NCBI RefSeq assembly: GCF_027945075.1
Contig: NZ_CP116034.1
Span: 248,001 to 312,000, forward strand
Source: Chryseobacterium sp. CY350
Lineage (GTDB): Bacteria > Bacteroidota > Bacteroidia > Flavobacteriales > Weeksellaceae
Length of the DNA: 64,000 bases
Direction: 5' to 3'
The translations under genes and the position numbers were made by a program. This document shows positions 1-9,614 of the stretch, piece after piece. The notes under the pieces are model-generated. The model did no database searches and was not told the origin of the DNA. It saw only the letters and a program-made list of their open reading frames with translations. The number at the start of each line of letters is the position of its first letter. Positions within the stretch are counted from its first letter, which is position 1.

Positions 1-750
1 TACGTAACTCAAATCAGGAATAATAAATCCCGGACTGACTTCATACATTCTTTTCGAGTATTCTGAACTTTTTAAGGCCTTTTTAAAGCTGTAATTTTCG
101 TAAGAACTATGTTCATACGGCGATTCCCAAAACAAATCTTTTTCAGAAGGGTAGAATCCAAATTCTTCTAGCATATCCATAATTTCAAAATAACCGCACA
201 TCGCAATATCTTTAGTAATGAAGGTTTCCTGACCATTGTCTTTAACCGAATTTTTAGTGCTGAAAATATTAATCGGGCTTCCATCTTCGCCTAAAAAATC
301 AGATTTTCCACCATTCTTCCGAAATGGGCTTACCGGATCATGATTTCCTGTAGTTATAAAAAACCTTATGCCATATTTTTTTTGATATTCATCCAAAATC
401 TGCTTCAGTCCCCTAAGATTGTAGGCTTGTCCATCATCAGTAAAATCACCAGGAAGAGCAACGATTTTAATCCCCCGTTTTGCCACATCATCCAAAGCTG
501 ATAAAAAAGCAAAATAATTTTCATTAAAAATTCTGGTCGAATGGAGTTGAGAATTCATTGTTCTTAACAGGCTTTTCTTTTTAGTCTTTGGATTTTCTAC
601 TCCCTTGAATGCATTGTCTGAAAAATCTCCGTAAAGATCCTGAAAATGAACATCTGCCAAAAATGCTATTTGAATGCCTTTGTTTTGCGAAAATAGGTTG
701 TTACAAAGTAGCAGAGCGACCAATAAAAAAATAGGAAAATGTTTTTTCAA
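1..750 (-). CDS. Calcineurin-like metallophosphoesterase, secreted (3' part outside window)
   Basis: The reading frame runs off the window edge, so the C-terminus is missing. The best start is a TTG at 748-750, because it opens a clean signal peptide (LKKHFPIFLLVALLLCNNLFSQ); no ATG lies upstream in frame. After the signal come the metallophosphatase metal-binding blocks in order: a DVHF block, GDFTDDG and GNHD. These are the di-metal ligands of the calcineurin-like fold. The protein is probably periplasmic or surface-exposed and hydrolyses phosphate esters. It is followed on the same strand by two alkaline phosphatases and faces a SusC/SusD pair, which supports a role in phosphate scavenging. 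The family is clear; the substrate is unknown. The TTG start is inferred. Confidence 0.8.
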   Translation of the reverse strand, partial: MKKHFPIFLLVALLLCNNLFSQNKGIQIAFLADVHFQDLYGDFSDNAFKGVENPKTKKKSLLRTMNSQLHSTRIFNENYFAFLSALDDVAKRGIKIVALPGDFTDDGQAYNLRGLKQILDEYQKKYGIRFFITTGNHDPVSPFRKNGGKSDFLGEDGSPINIFSTKNSVKDNGQETFITKDIAMCGYFEIMDMLEEFGFYPSEKDLFWESPYEHSSYENYSFKKALKSSEYSKRMYEVSPGFIIPDLSYV

Positions 751-782
751 AGCTGTATGTATTTTAGGCAAATAATAGAAAA

Positions 783-2564
783 TTACTTTATTTTTAAAAC
801 TTTTAATATTTTATCGAAAATTTCATTATTCTCGTATACTCCAATAAAATTTTCAGATTTTGGTCCGTAAGAAAAAACAGGAATCAATGTTGCTGAATGA
901 TCATCTGTCGTGAAGTCCCCTTCGATAGTAGAGGTCTGCAAACTTCCATGAGGAATACTGAATCCCCCTGTTTCGTGATCTGCGGTGATTACGATCAAAG
1001 TTCCTGGATTTTGGTCAGCAAACTGTACTGCTTTTGTGATGGCTTTGTCAAAATCTATTCCTTCTGTCACTATGGTTCCGGTGTTATTGCTATGACCTCC
1101 GCTGTCGATGTGTGCAGCTTCAATCATCATAAAGAAAGGTTTCTTTTTTGAATTTAAATATTGTAGCCCATTTTCAACCAAGTCGGAAAGTATGTTTCCG
1201 CGACCTTTTAAAACCGAAGGCACACTTTTGTCGGAAATGTAATAGGCTACACGTTCTGCTTTATTCGTTCCTATTTCTTCAGGTTTTGGAACGACCGTAA
1301 ATTGTGATAGGTTTGAAATTTTCGATTTTCCTCCTGCTGCGAAAAAAGTGAGTTTACTTTTTGTTAGATCTTCTGCAATTTCTTTTTCCATTCCGCGGTC
1401 TTTTTGATGGGCGTAGAAAGCAGAAGGTGTTGCGCCTACAATTTCGTCTGTTGTGATAATTCCTGTATTAAATCCTTTTTTTGATAGAATTTCGGTCAAA
1501 TTTTCAACAGCTTTTCCGTTAGCATCTACCCCGATAAATCGGTTTTTTGTTTTCGTTCCTGTGGCAAAAGCGGAAGCTCCGGCAGCCGAATCTGTTGAAA
1601 AATTATCGGTGGAGGAGGTTTTAATTAAACCTATGTTTTTAAGTTGCGTTAAAGTCAGTTGTCCTTTATTTGCTAAAACCGATGATGAAATTTGTGAAAG
1701 TCCGTTTCCGTCGCCAATTAACAAGATAACATTTTCGACTGGAATATTTTTATTTTCATAAAGAAATTGCGGAGTGTAAACTTTTGAAAAAAGATTATTT
1801 TCAAAAGTTCTTGACTTTAAAGTTGAAATATATTCAACGCAATCTTTCGGTTTGTCAGTATTTATATAGTCAACTCCTGCGTTAACAAAAAATTCCCATG
1901 AAGTTTTTGAATCAGGGATTGCCCAAAAACGAATGGGTTTTTTAAAAGTTTTTGCTTCTTTAATAACATTTGTAACTTTTATAAGATCTTCTTCCGTCAA
2001 TCCTCCTTTTCCGTTCCAGTTTGAATATTGTTTTATGTTTAAACTTACTAAAGCAACCTTTTCCCATTGCTGAGCCGTAAGGTTCGTTAGTTTTTGATAA
2101 TCAAATTTAATAAAATCAGGATAAGAGGTAAATTCTTCTGGTTTTGGTTGATTTCCGGAAATTACAAAACTGAATATTTTTTGATTGACAATTTTAGGAT
2201 GTTTCTGAATTTGTGAAACGATTAATTGAAGTGTTGCTTTTGCATCAGTTTTAATATCGATCAAAATCTGAATTGGTTTTTCCTCACTTAAATTAAGTTC
2301 AATCGCTTGTTCTGTTGTTTTTAAGTAAAGATTTTCAAAGGTTCTTGATTTTGAAATGTCTTTTTTATTGTGAGCGACAAATAATTCATTATTTTCAAGG
2401 AAAACATCTGCTTCTATAGATTGTGCTCCAGATCCCAAAGCATACCAAAACGGAATTTTCTGTTCATAATCATTATGTGAATGGGCTTTTGGACTTTGTG
2501 CGGAAATTTTTATTCCACATAGAAGAACGAAAAGTAAACTGATCTTGTAGTATTTAAATAACAT
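783..2564 (-). CDS. GDPD-like phosphodiesterase fused to alkaline phosphatase
   Basis: This is a 593-residue exported protein with a signal peptide of about 23 residues. Residues 28-250 resemble the PI-PLC/GDPD-like phosphodiesterase fold: HSHNDY at 28-33, E51-x-D53 and a His at 65 are in the positions of the catalytic and metal residues. Residues 275-593 are an alkaline phosphatase domain with IGDGNG at 283-288, TDSAAG at 324-329 (nucleophile Ser326), a DSGGH metal motif and TADHETGG. One chain could therefore cut a glycerophosphodiester and then release phosphate from the monoester. It lies 24 bp after the second alkaline phosphatase on the same strand, so the two are probably co-transcribed. 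Both catalytic sets look intact. The two-step idea is inference. Confidence 0.88.
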   Translation of the reverse strand: MLFKYYKISLLFVLLCGIKISAQSPKAHSHNDYEQKIPFWYALGSGAQSIEADVFLENNELFVAHNKKDISKSRTFENLYLKTTEQAIELNLSEEKPIQILIDIKTDAKATLQLIVSQIQKHPKIVNQKIFSFVISGNQPKPEEFTSYPDFIKFDYQKLTNLTAQQWEKVALVSLNIKQYSNWNGKGGLTEEDLIKVTNVIKEAKTFKKPIRFWAIPDSKTSWEFFVNAGVDYINTDKPKDCVEYISTLKSRTFENNLFSKVYTPQFLYENKNIPVENVILLIGDGNGLSQISSSVLANKGQLTLTQLKNIGLIKTSSTDNFSTDSAAGASAFATGTKTKNRFIGVDANGKAVENLTEILSKKGFNTGIITTDEIVGATPSAFYAHQKDRGMEKEIAEDLTKSKLTFFAAGGKSKISNLSQFTVVPKPEEIGTNKAERVAYYISDKSVPSVLKGRGNILSDLVENGLQYLNSKKKPFFMMIEAAHIDSGGHSNNTGTIVTEGIDFDKAITKAVQFADQNPGTLIVITADHETGGFSIPHGSLQTSTIEGDFTTDDHSATLIPVFSYGPKSENFIGVYENNEIFDKILKVLKIK

Positions 2565-2588
2565 AATGTTGAAATTTACAATTAAATA

Positions 2589-3713
2589 TTATTTGAGCTG
2601 AATTCCTGATTTTTTCAACGCTTCTACCAGTTTGTGGTAAATTGTATTGTTAGCATAGACTCCTGAGAATAATTCTTCACCTTGTCCCATTGCAAAAACA
2701 GGAACCAGAGAAGCAGTATGTTGATTGTCAATAAAATTAATCTGCACTTTGTTTTTAATATTCTTCTCTTTTCCGATTGAATCTTTTTCAATGAATTTTC
2801 CGATACTCGCACCTCCTGTTTCGTGATCTGCAGTGACAACTAATAACGTATTTGGATTTTTTTTAATGAATTTCATGACCACACCGATGGTTTTATCAAA
2901 ATCAAGAACTTCTTTCACCATCATATCACCGTCTTTTGCATGACCACCCCAATCGATAAATGAGCCTTCAACCATCAGAAAGAAAGGTTTTTTGTTGTTA
3001 GAAAAGTAATCTAACGCTCTTTGAGTAGCTTCAGGAAGAAAGTCTCCTCTTCCCTGAACTTTATTCGGAAGTTCGTCCTGTGCTAATAAGTAAAAATTGT
3101 TTTTATTCTGAATAGGCTTTGAAAGTTTCAGAGTATCTATATTATAGTTAAGTTTTCTAAATTCATTTAAAAGATTTTTTCCATCTTTTCTTTTGTTGAA
3201 AAATTTTAAACCACCACCTGCTAAGAAATTAACGTTGGATTTAACCAAATCCAGTGCAATATCCTCGTGAAGATCTCTGTCTTTTACGTGTGCATAATAA
3301 GAAGCAGGAGTTGCGTGAGTGATGCTCGTTAAACATACCAATCCGGTCTGATAATTTTTTTTCTGAAGTTGTTCTAATATAGTGGGTAATGCAATTGAAT
3401 CTTTATTAACACCAATCGCACGTTTGTAAGTTTTCTCGCCGGTTGACAGAGCAGTTGCTCCGGCTGCTGAATCCGTAACCCAATCGCTGGTTGAAGAAGT
3501 TTCTGAAAGACCGACAATTTTAAATCTCTGAAAATTAGGTTCTGAATTTCCAAAATAGAATGCTGAAGTTACTTGAGAAACACCCATCCCATCACCAATC
3601 ATGAAAATAATATTAAGAGGTTTTCTGGTTTGTGCTTCAATTAACGATGTAAAAAGAATCAAAGAGAACAATATTACTTTATTAACTTTGGTTATTGTGT
3701 AAATAAATCTCAT
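2589..3713 (-). CDS. Alkaline phosphatase, periplasmic
   Basis: This 374-residue protein starts at the ATG at 3711-3713. An upstream in-frame start at 3761 would put 16 charged residues before the signal peptide (MRFIYTITKVNKVILFSLILF) and is less likely. The alkaline phosphatase blocks are IFMIGDGMG, TDSAAGATALSTG (Ser nucleophile), DWGGH and TADHETGG. All metal ligands seem present. It is the first gene of the minus-strand phosphatase run and lies divergent to the SusC gene across a short promoter region. It is related to the C-terminal half of the downstream fusion protein, so the pair may be an old duplication. Confidence 0.9.
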   Translation of the reverse strand: MRFIYTITKVNKVILFSLILFTSLIEAQTRKPLNIIFMIGDGMGVSQVTSAFYFGNSEPNFQRFKIVGLSETSSTSDWVTDSAAGATALSTGEKTYKRAIGVNKDSIALPTILEQLQKKNYQTGLVCLTSITHATPASYYAHVKDRDLHEDIALDLVKSNVNFLAGGGLKFFNKRKDGKNLLNEFRKLNYNIDTLKLSKPIQNKNNFYLLAQDELPNKVQGRGDFLPEATQRALDYFSNNKKPFFLMVEGSFIDWGGHAKDGDMMVKEVLDFDKTIGVVMKFIKKNPNTLLVVTADHETGGASIGKFIEKDSIGKEKNIKNKVQINFIDNQHTASLVPVFAMGQGEELFSGVYANNTIYHKLVEALKKSGIQLK

Positions 3714-3761
3714 GATAATTGGATTTTTGATAATTTTAAATAATGAAGAATCAGTGCGCAA

Positions 3762-3990
3762 AATTACTCACAAATCATGTTTGTAAAAACATCATGATAA
3801 GCTATAAATTCTATGTTAACAAGTATTTTACTGATTAAAAGTTTCTTATGAAATATGGCGGTTGAAAAGTTTATTTAAATTTAATTTTCGGCAATAAAAT
3901 TCACATAGTATTAACTTTTTAATATTCATTTATTAAAGCTTAATTAACATATTCTGACATTCGGCAAACCTAATTTTGCACAAAAAAAGA
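3762..3990. promoter_or_regulatory. Divergent promoter region between phosphatases and SusC/SusD
   Basis: This AT-rich spacer separates the minus-strand phosphatase operon from the plus-strand susCD operon. A TAATTTTG at 3971-3978 matches the Bacteroidetes -7 consensus TAnnTTTG. I see no TTG at the ideal -33 distance, and the element sits only 13 bp before the SusC ATG, so its role is uncertain. A shared regulator is plausible, but no operator stands out. Confidence 0.3.
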
Positions 3991-6765
3991 ATGAAACGTA
4001 TTTATCTCGTGCCTACTGTTTTGATGAGTTGTGTCAGTGTAACATTTGCGCAAAAAAAAGAATCCGATACCATCAACAATGAAGCCAAATTGAAAGATAT
4101 TGAAGAAGTGGTAATGGTAGGATACGGAAGTCAGAAAAGATCTGATGTTACAGGATCTGTAGGATCTGTAAAAAGTGAAGATTTTAATAAAGGACTGGTT
4201 GCAAATGTTGGTCAGTTACTTCAGGGAAAAATTGCCGGAGTAAATGTTACCAATATAAGCGGTGAACCTGGAGCTAATCAAAATATTATCATCAGAGGAG
4301 TTGGGAGTTTACGTTCAGGTACTACACCGCTTTACGTAATCGACGGTTTTGTAATCGATAACAGTACTACCGGGCCCGCTAATAACCCGATGAACTTCAT
4401 TAATCCTGACGATATAGAATCTATGGATATTTTAAAAGATGCTTCTGCAGCTGCAATCTATGGAGCAAGGGGTGCCAATGGAGTTATTATCATCACCACC
4501 AAAAAAGGGAAAAAAGGGAGGACTCAGATGAATCTATCTTCCAACCTTACGATTTCCAATCTTGCCAACAAAATGAATGTTTTCAGTGCAGACGAATTCA
4601 GAAGACAGGTTATTGCTGCTGGCGGAAAGTTGGATGATATGGGAGGAAGTACTGATTGGCAGGATGAATTAACAAGAACAGCTGTTTCTAAAAATGTGAA
4701 TTTTTCAACATCAGGAGCAACAGATACTTCAAATTACTATGCAACTTTAGGATATGAAGATCAGGAAGGAATTCTGTATAACAGTAATCTGAAAAGATAT
4801 TCCGGACGTGTAAATGTTTCACAAAAAGCATTTGACGGTAGAGTTAATATTGATTTTAACTTAAACGGCACAAGAACTGAAAACAACAGACCCAATGCAA
4901 CAGATGTAGTTTCTACAATGCTTACTTGGAATCCTACATATCCGGCTTATACCAATGATTCGCCAACGACGGTGTTCAATAATGGTGCTTTCAATCCGCT
5001 GATTCGTCGTGAAATTTATAAAGATTTTACTACAAACAACAGAATTTTAGCCAACATTTCTCCTTCAGTAGAAATTATAAAAGGTTTAACGTATAAATTA
5101 AATTTAGGAATTGATTATTCTACAGCAGAGAGAGTTATTCAAAATATTCCGCATGCTATTCCTTTAGAAGCCGGAAATTTAAATCTAAGCAATTATTCCA
5201 ACAACAACACCCTTGTAGAAAATACATTAGCCTACAAGTTTGAAATCAACAGTCATGGTTTTAATATAATGGCAGGACATTCATATCAGAAATTACTGCT
5301 TACTTCAAGAGGATCATATTATCAAAATTTTCCAAACAATGGAATAGAACCGCAATATCAAATTCCCTCATTACTTCCAGCAGATTTAACGAAGGTAACA
5401 TCGACAGTTGCTGCTAATAAAAATGAGCTGCAGTCTTTGTTTGGTAGAGTTAACTATAGCTATCAAGATAAATATCTCTTAACTGCAACCTTAAGAGCAG
5501 ACGGATCTTCTAAATTTGGAGCGAATAACACGTATGGCTTTTTCCCTTCCGTTGCGGCAGGATGGAATATTTCTAAAGAAAGCTTTATGGAAAACATCAG
5601 CTCAATCAATAATTTAAAATTGAGAGCAAGTTGGGGTAAAACAGGAAATCAGGAAATTCCGGGTAAAGTAACAAAAAGAAGTTATCAGGCTGATTCCAAC
5701 GGAACCGCACAAGCAACTTACCCTCTGAATGACAGTGGAAATTATCCTGTTGGAGTTTATTTGGTAAGAGCCGATAACCCAGATCTTCAATGGGAGGTAA
5801 CAACACAAACCAATGTTGGATTAGACTTTGGAATTTTAAATAACAGATTAACGGGTACTTTTGATTTCTTCAACAAAATTTCTGATAATGTTATTTCAGT
5901 AATAAATACCGTAGATCCTGTAGAACCGGCTGCGACGATGTGGAAGAATATCTCAAATATGAAAATCAAAAATACAGGTTTAGAACTTACGCTGAATTAC
6001 AATAGTGATACAAGTAAAGCTTTCACTTACAGCGTCGGCGGAAACATGTCTTTCATTAAAAACAAAGTAACAGATTCTCCATACAAAGTAATTTCTACGG
6101 GTGAAGCTCAAGGTCCGGGAACTACTAATGCCGTAATCAATGGATATGTCAATAATGAGCCAATCGGGACATTCTATGTCAGAGAATTTTTAGGAATCAA
6201 TGCCAATGGGACAAATATTTTCAGAGATGTAGACGGAGACGGAATCATCACAGATAACGACAGGGTAGCGGCTGGAAGCGCATTGCCGGATTTCACGTAC
6301 AACATCAATCTGAAAGCAGCTTACAAAAATTTTGACTTAGGGCTAAATTTCAATGGAGTAGCAGGGAATATGATTTATAACAACACAGCATCTACTTTAT
6401 TTTCAAGAGGTAGACTGGGGATTTCTCAAAACACTACAGATGCTGCAACTCAGTTTCCTAATGAAAGCTTGAACAATACCAATGCAATCTCTACACGATA
6501 TCTGGAAAAAGGAGATTTCTTAAGATTAAACAACGCTACTTTAGGGTATAATTTAAATCCTCGATTTCTGAGAATTGGTGAGCATATCAGAAACATCAGA
6601 TTCTCGGTTACAGCTCAGAATCTGTTTATCATCACCAAATATTCAGGTTTTGATCCTGAAATCAATACTGGTCTTTCTCAGGGAGGAATTCAGTCATTCG
6701 GGATTGATTACGCAACGTATCCTAAAGCGAGAAGTTTTGTTTTTGGTGTAAACGTAGCATTTTAA
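3991..6765 (+). CDS. SusC/RagA-type TonB-dependent outer-membrane receptor
   Basis: This outer-membrane beta-barrel imports a ligand captured by the adjacent SusD protein, powered by TonB. From the ATG at 3991 it is 924 residues with a signal peptide (MKRIYLVPTVLMSCVSVTFAQ). The plug follows at once: the IEEVVMVGYGSQKRSDVTGSV block and an IYGARGANGVIIITTKKG block typical of SusC. The usual N-terminal carboxypeptidase-regulatory-like extension is absent, so it is shorter than many SusC proteins. The C-terminus ends in an aromatic barrel strand (RSFVFGVNVAF). An in-frame TTG at 3976 is possible but would lengthen the signal peptide. The SusD gene follows 20 bp later. The ligand is unknown; the phosphatase neighbours suggest a phosphorylated compound. 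Confidence 0.93.
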   Translation: MKRIYLVPTVLMSCVSVTFAQKKESDTINNEAKLKDIEEVVMVGYGSQKRSDVTGSVGSVKSEDFNKGLVANVGQLLQGKIAGVNVTNISGEPGANQNIIIRGVGSLRSGTTPLYVIDGFVIDNSTTGPANNPMNFINPDDIESMDILKDASAAAIYGARGANGVIIITTKKGKKGRTQMNLSSNLTISNLANKMNVFSADEFRRQVIAAGGKLDDMGGSTDWQDELTRTAVSKNVNFSTSGATDTSNYYATLGYEDQEGILYNSNLKRYSGRVNVSQKAFDGRVNIDFNLNGTRTENNRPNATDVVSTMLTWNPTYPAYTNDSPTTVFNNGAFNPLIRREIYKDFTTNNRILANISPSVEIIKGLTYKLNLGIDYSTAERVIQNIPHAIPLEAGNLNLSNYSNNNTLVENTLAYKFEINSHGFNIMAGHSYQKLLLTSRGSYYQNFPNNGIEPQYQIPSLLPADLTKVTSTVAANKNELQSLFGRVNYSYQDKYLLTATLRADGSSKFGANNTYGFFPSVAAGWNISKESFMENISSINNLKLRASWGKTGNQEIPGKVTKRSYQADSNGTAQATYPLNDSGNYPVGVYLVRADNPDLQWEVTTQTNVGLDFGILNNRLTGTFDFFNKISDNVISVINTVDPVEPAATMWKNISNMKIKNTGLELTLNYNSDTSKAFTYSVGGNMSFIKNKVTDSPYKVISTGEAQGPGTTNAVINGYVNNEPIGTFYVREFLGINANGTNIFRDVDGDGIITDNDRVAAGSALPDFTYNINLKAAYKNFDLGLNFNGVAGNMIYNNTASTLFSRGRLGISQNTTDAATQFPNESLNNTNAISTRYLEKGDFLRLNNATLGYNLNPRFLRIGEHIRNIRFSVTAQNLFIITKYSGFDPEINTGLSQGGIQSFGIDYATYPKARSFVFGVNVAF

Positions 6766-6784
6766 TTATTTAAAAAAATAAAAA

Positions 6785-8521
6785 ATGAAAAATAAATTTT
6801 TAATCTCAATACTTAGTTTAAGTACTCTTGTTGCAGTAGGATGTACAAACCTTGACGAACAGGTCATCGATGAATCATTGGAGGCAATAACTGCCACGCC
6901 TGTAGAATCTTTTATTGCTGCTGCTTACGGCCCGCTTCCAGATGCATTTACCCATACCAAAAATTACGGTCTTCAGTTGATCAGTTCAGATCAGGCGATT
7001 CTTCCACCAAGAGGAAGTGGAAATGATTGGTATGACGGAGGTAAATATATCGAGCTTCACCAACATACAACCACAACTACAAATGTTGTGGTATCACAAA
7101 CTTGGGATGCCATGAGATTGATGGTTTCGAGAACGGTGACGGCCATTGAAAAACTTCAGCCTTTAGCGGCAACAGATGCGAACGCGGCACGAGGAGTTGC
7201 TGAAATGCGTGCTTTGAGAGCTTATTATAATATGTTGATGCTTGATTATTGGGGGATTGCATTTAAAAAAGATAACAGCGGTCAAAATTCGGAGATATTA
7301 AGAAGGCAGGAAGCCGTTGCTTATATCGAAAGCGAATTTCTTGCAGCAGTAAATGTGCTTGACAATTCTAAAGGTCCGGGAAGAATGTCTCAGGCTTCAG
7401 TAAATGGTTTCTTAGCACAGCTTTACCTGAATGCAGGAGTCTATAGAAATCCTTACGGAACGCCGGTTTTCTCTGCAACGGAGATGGATAAGGTAATAGA
7501 ATATACGAATAAGGTAATTAATTCAGGTTTATTTACATTATCTCCGGAATACTTTGCGATTTTTGATGATAACAACCATTCAAATAAAGAATTGATTTTT
7601 GCGATTGATCAGCGTCAGGACCTTAATACTTCACACAACAGATTGGGGTATTGGTCTTTGTCAGGAAGTCAATATCCACTGGCCGCTTTCCCCAAAGCAA
7701 ACGGAACAGATGGTCCTGCAATTACATCTGATTTTTACCAAACCTGGGTTCAGGCATACGGAAGTACAGATCCTGCACAGGCTGACGCAAGATTTTATAA
7801 AGAAAACTTTACGGTTCCTGCAGATAAACAGAATTTAACAGGAGTAACGCCTGCAAATGATGCTAATCATTATTTCCTGGTAAATGGTACAACTTATGAA
7901 ATCAATAGAGGAATTCAGAGAGGAATTCAGTGGGGATTGAGAAATGCTTCGAACGGACAGCCTTTTCAAACGGTAAACGGACAGTATAAAATCTATCCGA
8001 TCATAGAACAGAGAAATGGTTTTGTAAGTTACGTGAATCATACCTTGGATATTGATCTGGAAAATCCGAATAATAAAGATTATACAGATGGGTACAGGGT
8101 TTCAAAATATCAGTTCAGCAGGACTTCTGATACAGGAAGAAACAGAGGAAATGCAGATATTGTACTTTTACGTTTGGCAGATATCTATCTGTTGAGAGCT
8201 GAAGCTCAACTCAGAAAAGGAAATGCGGCAGCAGCTCTGTTGGATGTTAATTTCGTAAGAGCAGCAAGAACGGCAAGACCTGCAGTAACTCCGCAACCTT
8301 TAACTTCTATTACTTTAAATACGTTGTACAGAGAAAGAGGTTTTGAGTTTTACTGGGAATATTCCAGAAGAACAGATATGATCAGATTTAGTCATTATGA
8401 AGATGCTTATACATCTAAAACGAATGCTGATGTAAGAAAAAGACTGTTCCCAATTCCTCAGTCTGCCATAGATGGAGCGTCAAGCGTACCGGGCTATCTG
8501 GTTCAGAACGAAGGATATTAA
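6785..8521 (+). CDS. SusD/RagB-type surface lipoprotein
   Basis: This 578-residue lipoprotein partners the SusC receptor. The N-terminus carries a lipobox (LVAVGC, Cys at about residue 20), so the mature protein is anchored to the outer membrane. SusD features are visible: the early AYGPL region, a WDAMRLMVSRTVTAIEKLQPL helix, a MRALRAYYNMLMLDYWG segment and the C-terminal RERGFEFYWEYSRRTDMIRF plus KRLFPIPQSAIDG blocks. It sits 20 bp downstream of SusC and ends at a strong terminator. It probably serves as the ligand-binding lid. Substrate assignment would be inference only. Confidence 0.93.
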   Translation: MKNKFLISILSLSTLVAVGCTNLDEQVIDESLEAITATPVESFIAAAYGPLPDAFTHTKNYGLQLISSDQAILPPRGSGNDWYDGGKYIELHQHTTTTTNVVVSQTWDAMRLMVSRTVTAIEKLQPLAATDANAARGVAEMRALRAYYNMLMLDYWGIAFKKDNSGQNSEILRRQEAVAYIESEFLAAVNVLDNSKGPGRMSQASVNGFLAQLYLNAGVYRNPYGTPVFSATEMDKVIEYTNKVINSGLFTLSPEYFAIFDDNNHSNKELIFAIDQRQDLNTSHNRLGYWSLSGSQYPLAAFPKANGTDGPAITSDFYQTWVQAYGSTDPAQADARFYKENFTVPADKQNLTGVTPANDANHYFLVNGTTYEINRGIQRGIQWGLRNASNGQPFQTVNGQYKIYPIIEQRNGFVSYVNHTLDIDLENPNNKDYTDGYRVSKYQFSRTSDTGRNRGNADIVLLRLADIYLLRAEAQLRKGNAAAALLDVNFVRAARTARPAVTPQPLTSITLNTLYRERGFEFYWEYSRRTDMIRFSHYEDAYTSKTNADVRKRLFPIPQSAIDGASSVPGYLVQNEGY

Positions 8522-8540
8522 TTTACTTTTTACTTTCAAA

Positions 8541-8575
8541 AAACTGTCAGCAGAATTTCTGCTGGCAGTTTTGTT
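8541..8575 (+). terminator. Rho-independent terminator after susCD
   Basis: AACTGTCAGCAGAA at 8542-8555 pairs with TTCTGCTGGCAGTT at 8557-8570 with one G-T wobble, followed by TTGTT. It lies 20 bp after the SusD stop codon. Confidence 0.8.
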
Positions 8576-8729
8576 ATGAACCAATTTAATCTATTTCAGA
8601 ATTAAAAATCAGTGAAAAATATAGTGCTTTAACTTTTTCTTAAAAATCTTGACAGGCATACAGTTAGGCGCTGATGAGAGGTCAATTGTTTTGAAAAAGA
8701 TTACATATAAATAAACGAAAATTACATAC

Positions 8730-8944
8730 ATGATGATCCATAGTGATTATATTTTTTTCACCCTGTTTTTTGTTTTTACTTCAAGTTGCAAGTAGGAAAA
8801 AAGACTTTCAAAAGAATAAAAACTAAAAATTTCCTTATAGAAGGATATACCTATTTTAATTACATCAATAAGATATTTTCAAATGAGCTTGTTTTAATCG
8901 ATAAGAATAATGGTGATACCATTTACGATTTTGTAAGTTGCTGA
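8730..8944 (+). pseudogene. Frameshifted small lipoprotein gene
   Basis: An ATG at 8730 opens 21 codons that end in a lipoprotein-like segment (FFTLFFVFTSSCK) and then a TAG at 8793. A second frame entered near 8790 continues KKTFKRIKTKNFLIEGYT and on to NGDTIYDFVSC before a TGA at 8942. Read together they would give a lipoprotein of about 70 residues with one frameshift. I do not recognise the family. The alternative is chance open frames in AT-rich DNA. Confidence 0.35.
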
Positions 8945-9100
8945 AGTTAAATTAGCTCGTAATTCTTAATTCACCTTCAAGTTGTATGTTGATAGTGAAT
9001 TCTATCAAAAATAACAGGCTTCATATAACTAAATTATAATATACTTAGTTCCAAGAATTAAAGTAGTAATCCTGAAATCATTGTTTCATGATAATAAATT

Positions 9101-9120
9101 AAGCCCCGGTTAAGAGGCTT
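9101..9120 (-). terminator. Possible terminator of the DUF2158 gene
   Basis: On the minus strand AAGCCTC and GGGGCTT form a short stem (one mismatch, six-base loop) just past the stop codon, followed by an AT-rich stretch. Confidence 0.4.
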
Positions 9121-9123
9121 TAT

Positions 9124-9279
9124 TCAAGCTTCAACTTGAAGTTGTTCAGTAGAAAACAGTCCCTGCTTCATTTTATCACCAACAAACCAAGTGCAGACCC
9201 AGAGTCCATTTTCAGGCTCTCTAACCGTCATTTTTGGTCCGCCAGATTTTAATTTAACGATATCGTCTTTTTTAATCAT
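9124..9279 (-). CDS. Small YodC-like DUF2158 protein
   Basis: This 51-residue protein begins MIKKDDIVKLKSGGPKMTV and contains ENGLWVCTWFVGDKMKQGLF. That is the pattern of the DUF2158/YodC-like small proteins: a GD or DD-x-V-x-LKSGGPxMTV opening and a WF region. The function of the family is unknown; the fold is a small beta barrel. The gene stands alone. A TATCTTTG element on the minus strand (plus positions 9311-9318) lies 32 bp upstream of the start and fits a -7 box. Confidence 0.8.
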   Translation of the reverse strand: MIKKDDIVKLKSGGPKMTVREPENGLWVCTWFVGDKMKQGLFSTEQLQVEA

Positions 9280-9310
9280 GATAATAAGTTTTTATGGTAG
9301 TTTAGTATAT

Positions 9311-9318
9311 CAAAGATA
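9311..9318 (-). promoter_or_regulatory. -7 box upstream of the DUF2158 gene
   Basis: TATCTTTG read on the minus strand matches TAnnTTTG. The -33 position has GAA rather than CAA on the plus strand, so the match is partial. Confidence 0.4.
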
Positions 9319-9470
9319 CTTATTTTCATGTAGGATTGAATAAATTGAAAGTATATATTGCATAGTATCTGTAAATTTGTAAAAACTAATACTGATTTAA
9401 TAATCACCTATCAATCGAAAGCTCGTGTTTTTTTACTACACAAAGCTTCGTTTTATATTCATCACCGGAA

Positions 9471-9614
9471 TTAAGACTTTGCTGGTCTGGCTGCTCCAAC
9501 TTGTTCAGCGGTGAAAGTATTGTAAATAGCCGTAATCGAGCTGAAAAAGAAATTAGCTTTACCTTCCAACGGCTCATGGAATTTTAAGTGGTAAATTATT
9601 TTGTTTCGGTTCAT
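9471..9614 (-). CDS. Small hypothetical protein, translationally coupled
   Basis: This is a 47-residue product starting MNRNKIIYHLKFHEPLEGKA, then NFFFSSITAIYNTFTAEQVG. Its ATG shares one base with the TAA stop of the upstream gene (TAATG), which argues that both are translated together. The shape resembles short proteins I associate with flavobacterial mobile elements (a hydrophobic FFFSSITAIY block followed by T-x-EQ-x-G), but it ends earlier than those, so it may be truncated. I cannot give a function. Confidence 0.55.
   Translation of the reverse strand: MNRNKIIYHLKFHEPLEGKANFFFSSITAIYNTFTAEQVGAARPAKS

Noticed and set aside
1453..1761. 102-codon plus-strand frame opposite the alkaline phosphatase fusion
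   Set aside because: It is the complement of a conserved coding region and has no features of its own.
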